From: Candidatus Paenalcaligenes intestinipullorum
GTDB taxonomy: Bacteria; Pseudomonadota; Gammaproteobacteria; Burkholderiales; Burkholderiaceae_B
NCBI GenBank assembly: GCA_019120675.1
Contig: DWUQ01000086.1
Coordinates: 1-11,177 of the forward strand
DNA length: 11,177 bases
Direction: 5' to 3'
The notes below the pieces were generated by a model. That model was not told the origin of the DNA. It searched no databases and worked only from the letters and a program-made list of their open reading frames with translations. Positions 7,458 through 11,177 of this stretch are shown in pieces. The translations under genes and the position numbers were made by a program. Every line of letters begins with the position of its first letter. The stretch's first letter is position 1.

Positions 7458-8480
7458 ATGAACCGCAGAATGCAAATCATTATTGGAGCCGCGGTAGCCG
7501 TCGTTGTGTTACTGGCTGTGGCCATCGTGCTGGGTGTCAACGCCTACACCAGCAACAAAGCCGAAGAGCGTCTTGATCACTATTTACGCGAATTTGGTGC
7601 CCAAGACTACGTACAGTGGCACTCTGTCAAACACAGTCTGTTTGGGAAAACCACCCTTAACGACGTCGTGATCGCCGACAGCTTTTACATCAAAAAGCTC
7701 GAAATCAGTGATGCAAAGCTCACCGATAAAAAAGCCACCTTACGGGTCAAGGTCACGGACTTTGCCAATCAGCGCACCGACAACAAATTCGCAATGAATT
7801 ACAGCGATCTACGCGGCTTTGATTGGGCTAGCTATGTGCTCGCAGGCGGGCTCAACCCCTTGCCACCTGCACGTTTCGAGCTCACAGTGCAGGCCGACCG
7901 TGCCAAAGATTCAGGCACCGTGGATTTGGAGTACCAGTTGCCGGATGCCGCCAAAGGGCAGATCAATTGGACGCTCAACCAAGGCGTCAACGCGCTGGTG
8001 CGCTTTATTGAAAACCCAAACAGCACCGTGCCTTCACAAGGTGGGTTCTTTGGGCTGGGCAATCAAGCCGATCTGCCTTTTGCCCAATTGTTTATGCTGG
8101 GAGAAGTGTTTGAAAACCTTAAAGTGTCCGAAACCCGTCTGCAGTATGAGGATGAGGGCTTAATCCAACGTATTCAAGCCAATATCGCGCGCTACGCTTT
8201 GCCGACTACCACTGAGGAAGCCGATCCCAAGCAGCGTCTCAAAGCGGTGCAAAAAGCGATGCACACCGAGTTGCAGCAACTCTGCGAAAACGCGGGGCTG
8301 TCTTGGATGCGCGACAACCCACCCAAGCAACGCTGCGACGCCTTTGAGCGCTTAGTGGATGGCAAAAAAGCCACCTTTATGGTGCAGTACCATCCAGCCG
8401 TATCGCCCTGGCAGGCAGAGGTTTTCAATACGCGTTACTTTGAACGGAACAGCAATAGATGGTCGATTAGCCTCAACTAA
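7458..8480 (+). CDS. Membrane-anchored periplasmic protein of unknown function (YdgA/DUF945-like style)
   Basis: This is a 340-aa protein with one N-terminal transmembrane segment (about residues 6-28, IIIGAAVAVVVLLAVAIVLG) after a short basic end. It is therefore likely an inner-membrane protein with a large periplasmic domain. The beginning of that domain (KAEERLDHYLREFG, then WHSVKHSLFGKTTLNDVVI) resembles in style the YdgA/DUF945 and AsmA-like proteins, which have an early 'body' describing a beta-rich fold. I cannot confirm membership by eye. Two cysteines (C276, C293) near the C-terminus could form a disulfide. The ATG lies 2 bp after the upstream stop, with AAGG 9 nt before it inside the upstream coding end, which indicates tight coupling with the preceding gene. 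The ClC transporter gene begins 19 bp downstream. No enzyme motif is visible. Confidence 0.75.
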   Translation: MNRRMQIIIGAAVAVVVLLAVAIVLGVNAYTSNKAEERLDHYLREFGAQDYVQWHSVKHSLFGKTTLNDVVIADSFYIKKLEISDAKLTDKKATLRVKVTDFANQRTDNKFAMNYSDLRGFDWASYVLAGGLNPLPPARFELTVQADRAKDSGTVDLEYQLPDAAKGQINWTLNQGVNALVRFIENPNSTVPSQGGFFGLGNQADLPFAQLFMLGEVFENLKVSETRLQYEDEGLIQRIQANIARYALPTTTEEADPKQRLKAVQKAMHTELQQLCENAGLSWMRDNPPKQRCDAFERLVDGKKATFMVQYHPAVSPWQAEVFNTRYFERNSNRWSISLN

Positions 8481-8499
8481 AGCTCTTTAATGTTACGAT

Positions 8500-9837
8500 A
8501 TGGATACCCCTACTAAGCAGATGGCTTCACCGCTCAACAACGTTGCCTACATCGGCATTGCCTTGTTGCTGGGTGGCCTGACAGCATTGGTGGGGGGCGC
8601 CTTTCATGAGGGGGTCAGTCAACTTGGACGCGTGTACGCTGGCCTCAGTCAAACGCTAACGCTTGCCGCACCATGGTCGTACCTGTTAATGGCACTGGTC
8701 TCGACCAGTGCTTTTTGTTTGGCCGTGGCCATCGTGCGTCGTTTTGCGCCCGAGGCCAGTGGATCAGGGGTTCAAGAGGTAGAAGGCGCCATGGCCGGTG
8801 AGCGTTACGTGCGCTGGCATCGCGTGCTGCCGGTTAAGTTTATTGGCGGTCTGCTGAGCCTAGGGGCGGGTTTAGTGGGGGGGCGTGAAGGCCCAACCAT
8901 TCATATGGGGGCCTCCTTGGCCCAAGCCTTAGTCGAGCGCTTTCGCCTCAGTGGTGCCGACGCCAAAGCCTTGCTGGGCGCGGGGGCAGCGGCCGGCCTG
9001 ACCGCTGCCTTTAGTGCACCGGTCGCGTCGGTGCTGTTTATTATCGAAGAAGCGCGAGGCACCTTTCCCTACAGCAAGCGTACCTACCATGCAGTGATTG
9101 CCGCCGCTGCGGCCTGTGGGGTGCTCACCATCTGGTGGCAGGGCGGTGCCCCCTTTATGGCCATCTACGCGCAGACCATGCCCGTCTCGTTTTTATGGGC
9201 GTTTGTGCTGTTGGGTGCACTTTTGGGCGGAGTGGGCGTGCTGTTTAATCGCGTGATTTTATTCAGTTTGGATGCGGCAGCGCGGCTGAGTCAACATGTA
9301 TCGCCTTATGTTTTGCCTGCTTGTTTGGGCATAATGATCGGTCCACTCATACTCTGGTTTCCTCAAGCCACCGGTGGGGGCGAGCATTTAGTGGAGGTGT
9401 TGGTGCAGCATCCACTCAGTATCGGTATGCTTGGTCTACTGGTGATGACTCGCTTTGTGATGACGGCCAGCAGTTACGCCGCTGGCGCGCCCGCTGGGAT
9501 CTTTGCGCCTATTTTGGCGTTGGCCGTAGTGGTGAGTTTGTTTGTGGGTAATGTGCTGGCGTTGTTCGTCAGCGTGCCTGATGGCGCGATGGTCGCCTTT
9601 GCGGTAGCGGGCATGGCGGGACTATTTGCCAGCAGCATCCGTGCTCCGATGGTGGGGGTGGTGCTGATTATTGAGCTCACAGGCGCCCACGCCGCACTCA
9701 TGCCCAGCCTATTGTGTGCAGCCACCGCTGCGATCGTGGCGATGGCCTTGGGTGGGCAGCCTATTTATGACCAGCTGCTCCAGCGCACCCTACGCTTGGC
9801 ACAAACCGAAGCACTCGCCCACACGAAAACAAAGTAA
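8500..9837 (+). CDS. ClC-family chloride transporter, probable H+/Cl- exchanger
   Basis: This is a 445-aa polytopic membrane protein of the ClC family without CBS domains. The family's anion-pathway motifs are present: GSGVQE (88-93, the Ser89 position), GREGP (128-132, with the gating glutamate E130), GIFAP (333-337) and the pore tyrosine Y423 in GGQPIY. A second acidic pair (IIEE, E183/E184) corresponds to the proton glutamate E203 of E. coli ClcA. Together these suggest a Cl-/H+ antiporter rather than a passive channel, and GREGP rather than GREGT argues against a fluoride-specific CLC-F. The second loop reads GSGVQ rather than GSGIP, a common variant. It is slightly shorter than E. coli ClcA (473 aa). 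The start is uncertain: neither ATG 8500 nor ATG 8521 has a good ribosome site. It may be cotranscribed with the upstream genes, 19 bp away. Confidence 0.93.
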   Translation: MDTPTKQMASPLNNVAYIGIALLLGGLTALVGGAFHEGVSQLGRVYAGLSQTLTLAAPWSYLLMALVSTSAFCLAVAIVRRFAPEASGSGVQEVEGAMAGERYVRWHRVLPVKFIGGLLSLGAGLVGGREGPTIHMGASLAQALVERFRLSGADAKALLGAGAAAGLTAAFSAPVASVLFIIEEARGTFPYSKRTYHAVIAAAAACGVLTIWWQGGAPFMAIYAQTMPVSFLWAFVLLGALLGGVGVLFNRVILFSLDAAARLSQHVSPYVLPACLGIMIGPLILWFPQATGGGEHLVEVLVQHPLSIGMLGLLVMTRFVMTASSYAAGAPAGIFAPILALAVVVSLFVGNVLALFVSVPDGAMVAFAVAGMAGLFASSIRAPMVGVVLIIELTGAHAALMPSLLCAATAAIVAMALGGQPIYDQLLQRTLRLAQTEALAHTKTK

Positions 9838-9893
9838 CCACAAACTCAGCCAATGCTCCACGCACTGAATGAGCGGTACAAGCGTCTCTAATA

Positions 9894-10867
9894 GTGACCA
9901 GCATTTTATTAACGGGGATAGCCATGGCATCAATGATGTGTTGGCGAAGCAAGCCTGTGGTGGCGGCCTTGTTTTGTGGACATGTGGACGATAATGGTTT
10001 CATGCGGGCTGGGTATCAAGGCCTACAAAAAGCGCAAACTCAATTGCCTATCATTGCGCACTACAAAGACAAAGTTGCTAATGAAACCCAGGCTCAAATT
10101 ACTGCTTTACGTGAATTAGTGCAGCAATACAAACCTAATCTATTGATTGCTCACGGTGGGCAAAATACAGATGCTGCTCTAACTGTAGCTAAGGAATACC
10201 CTGATATCCTAGTTGCTTTAACTCAGGGGGCAGTGACTGCGGAAAACTTGAGTAGTTACGATGTATATCAAGAGGAATCTGCTTGGTTAGCAGGGGCTTA
10301 TGCGGCTTTAATGACCAAAGCAGGGGTTGTAGCACACCAATCTGGCATTCGCGTCCCTCCGGGCTTACGTGCTCGAGCTTCTTTTGCTGCAGGTGTTAAA
10401 CACGCTAACCCCGATGTTAAGCTACTAACTAACTTCTCTGGCAATCAAGATGATATCGCATTGGTGGAGCGTGTAACTAAAGCACAAGCTAAATCAGGTG
10501 CTGATATTATCTATACCATGCTCAACAAAGGGCGTAGTGGCACTACTGAGGCATGTCATGAGCTTGGCATTAAAGAGATCGGTAACGTATAGATTGGGTT
10601 GCCGTAGACCCTGAGGTGTTTATTGCCTCGGCATGGGCTGATGTAGGGATTGGCGTCTACGATGCTTGTAAAAACCTCAGCAGTGGTGAGTTCAAAGGGG
10701 GGCAAATTATTAAAGTTGGTTTGCAGCAACCAGAGGCCGTGCGTCTAATTATTGCTCAAGACACCCCTGACTCAGTACGTAAACGCATCAACGAGTACCG
10801 TGATGAAATTTTGGCTGGGAAGATCACCGTCAAAGCAGAATTTGATGGCGTGGAGTTTGAGGTATAA
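9894..10867 (+). pseudogene. BMP-family ABC transporter substrate-binding protein, frameshifted
   Basis: The translation reads as a BMP/PnrA-type periplasmic binding protein (nucleoside or related ligands in known members). Recognisable segments are KPVVAALFCGHVDDNGFM, LLIAHGGQNTDAALTVAKEY and SSYDVYQEESAWLAGAYA. The frame ends at TAG 10590-10592 after ...KEIGNV, and continues without loss in another frame from 10592 (DWVAVDPEVFIASAWADVGI) to the stop at 10865-10867. Restoring one A near 10589 would give GNV-I-DW, so a single-base deletion explains the break. The 5' end is also doubtful: only a GTG at 9894 opens the frame, there is no ribosome site, and the supposed signal peptide (ILLTGIAMASMMCW) lacks a basic N-terminus. 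No permease or ATPase genes are beside it. GC is visibly lower than in the neighbours (42% at 10021-10080 by hand count, against 63% at 8881-8940). A sequencing error at the break cannot be excluded. Confidence 0.85.
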
Positions 10868-10876
10868 GTTTTACTA

Positions 10877-10913
10877 GTATAAGAAAGCGACCTATAAGTT
10901 CGCTTTCTTATGC
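10877..10913 (+). terminator. Hairpin after the BMP gene, probable terminator
   Basis: ATAAGAAAGCGA (10879-10890) pairs perfectly with TCGCTTTCTTAT (10900-10911) around a 9-nt loop. A T-G wobble and a G-C pair extend the stem to 14 bp. It lies 10 nt after the stop codon. The U-tract is short (CTTTAGG), so it could equally be a bidirectional or weak terminator. Confidence 0.65.
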
Positions 10914-10919
10914 TTTAGG

Positions 10920-11090
10920 CCCGCTTAATCGGGTGTGTTTTATATACGATGTAGTCTTCATCTAATAGATGTTTTCGGTGCATTCTTTACCCGGTCGCGG
11001 CTGAAAGGCTTCTGCTGGTATCCACCGCGTATAAAAGAGGTTGGGTTGAGGGCTTCCTGAAATCCATTAAAGCCTGACGGAGACCGAGCA
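10920..11090. other. Unassigned spacer between the BMP gene and tRNA-Phe
   Basis: No convincing gene is visible. Small hairpins can be drawn: CCCG/CGGG at about 10920-10933, CATCT/AGATG at 10959-10971, and GGCTT/AAGCC at 11051-11074. On the minus strand two frames remain open over much of the spacer and give peptides of up to about 40 aa ending near 10960, without an obvious start. This may be remnant sequence, discussed under findings. Confidence 0.4.
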
Positions 11091-11093
11091 GAA

Positions 11094-11121
11094 AAAAGCC
11101 CAGTCCGAGGACTGGGCTTTT
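11094..11121 (-). terminator. Rho-independent terminator of the tRNA-Phe transcript
   Basis: GCCCAGTC (11098-11105) pairs with GACTGGGC (11110-11117) around CGAG, and flanking A/T bases extend the stem. On the minus strand the stem is followed by six T's (complement of 11092-11097), which points to termination of the leftward tRNA transcript. The four T's on the plus strand make it weakly bidirectional at best. Confidence 0.85.
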
Positions 11122-11128
11122 AAATCCG

Positions 11129-11177
11129 TGGTGGCCTTGGACGGAATTGAACCGCCGACACAAGGATTTTCAATCCT
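11129..11177 (-). tRNA. tRNA-Phe (GAA), partial 3' part
   Basis: Read on the minus strand, the anticodon loop is TTGAAAA with anticodon GAA (phenylalanine), flanked by stem bases AGGA/TCCT. Then follow the variable loop, the T arm (GGTTCAATTCC) and the acceptor 3' strand CAAGGCC with discriminator A and an encoded CCA (TGG at 11129-11131 on the plus strand). The D arm and the 5' acceptor strand lie beyond the window edge. The terminator at 11094-11121 lies 7 nt downstream. Confidence 0.93.

Noticed and set aside
10581..10600. Programmed ribosomal frameshift in the BMP gene
   Set aside because: There is no slippery heptamer or downstream stimulatory structure at the break, and BMP-family genes are not known to use frameshifting.
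1..11177. CRISPR array, insertion sequence or integrase
   Set aside because: No regularly spaced direct repeats, transposase or integrase motifs are visible on either strand.

Overview
The window looks like chromosomal DNA of a respiratory Gram-negative proteobacterium. A beta-proteobacterium of the Burkholderiales (for example an Alcaligenaceae-like genome) is my best guess. The reasons are a Tat-exported, selenocysteine-containing formate dehydrogenase-N/O type enzyme, an outer-membrane-type lipoprotein, and a moderately GC-rich coding bias. The assignment rests on gene types and protein style only and is not firm.

Left part (1-4330, minus strand): a three-gene operon for a membrane-bound formate dehydrogenase, read alpha -> beta -> gamma. 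The alpha subunit is interrupted by an in-frame UGA at 3740-3742. This is read as selenocysteine, and a recognisable bacterial SECIS hairpin lies just behind it. The beta subunit carries four ferredoxin-type Cys clusters and a C-terminal membrane anchor. The gamma cytochrome b subunit is cut by the window edge. Together they would oxidise formate in the periplasm and pass electrons across the membrane to the quinone pool.

Middle (4331-4711): a divergent intergenic region of about 380 bp, AT-rich near the fdn start. It contains two overlapping 23-bp dyads upstream of fdn, a large imperfect inverted repeat (4467-4573), and a sigma70-like promoter for the rightward genes.

Right part (4712-9837, plus strand): four closely spaced genes. 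They encode a glycine-zipper/SH3 lipoprotein, a large exported protein of unknown function, a membrane-anchored protein of unknown function, and a ClC-type chloride transporter with the residues of an H+/Cl- exchanger. The first three look like an uncharacterised cell-envelope set.

Far right (about 9894-11177): a BMP-family substrate-binding protein gene, broken by a one-base frameshift and probably also at its 5' end, with clearly lower GC than its neighbours. It is followed by a hairpin, a roughly 180-bp unexplained spacer, and a tRNA-Phe gene on the minus strand with its terminator. The tRNA runs off the window edge.
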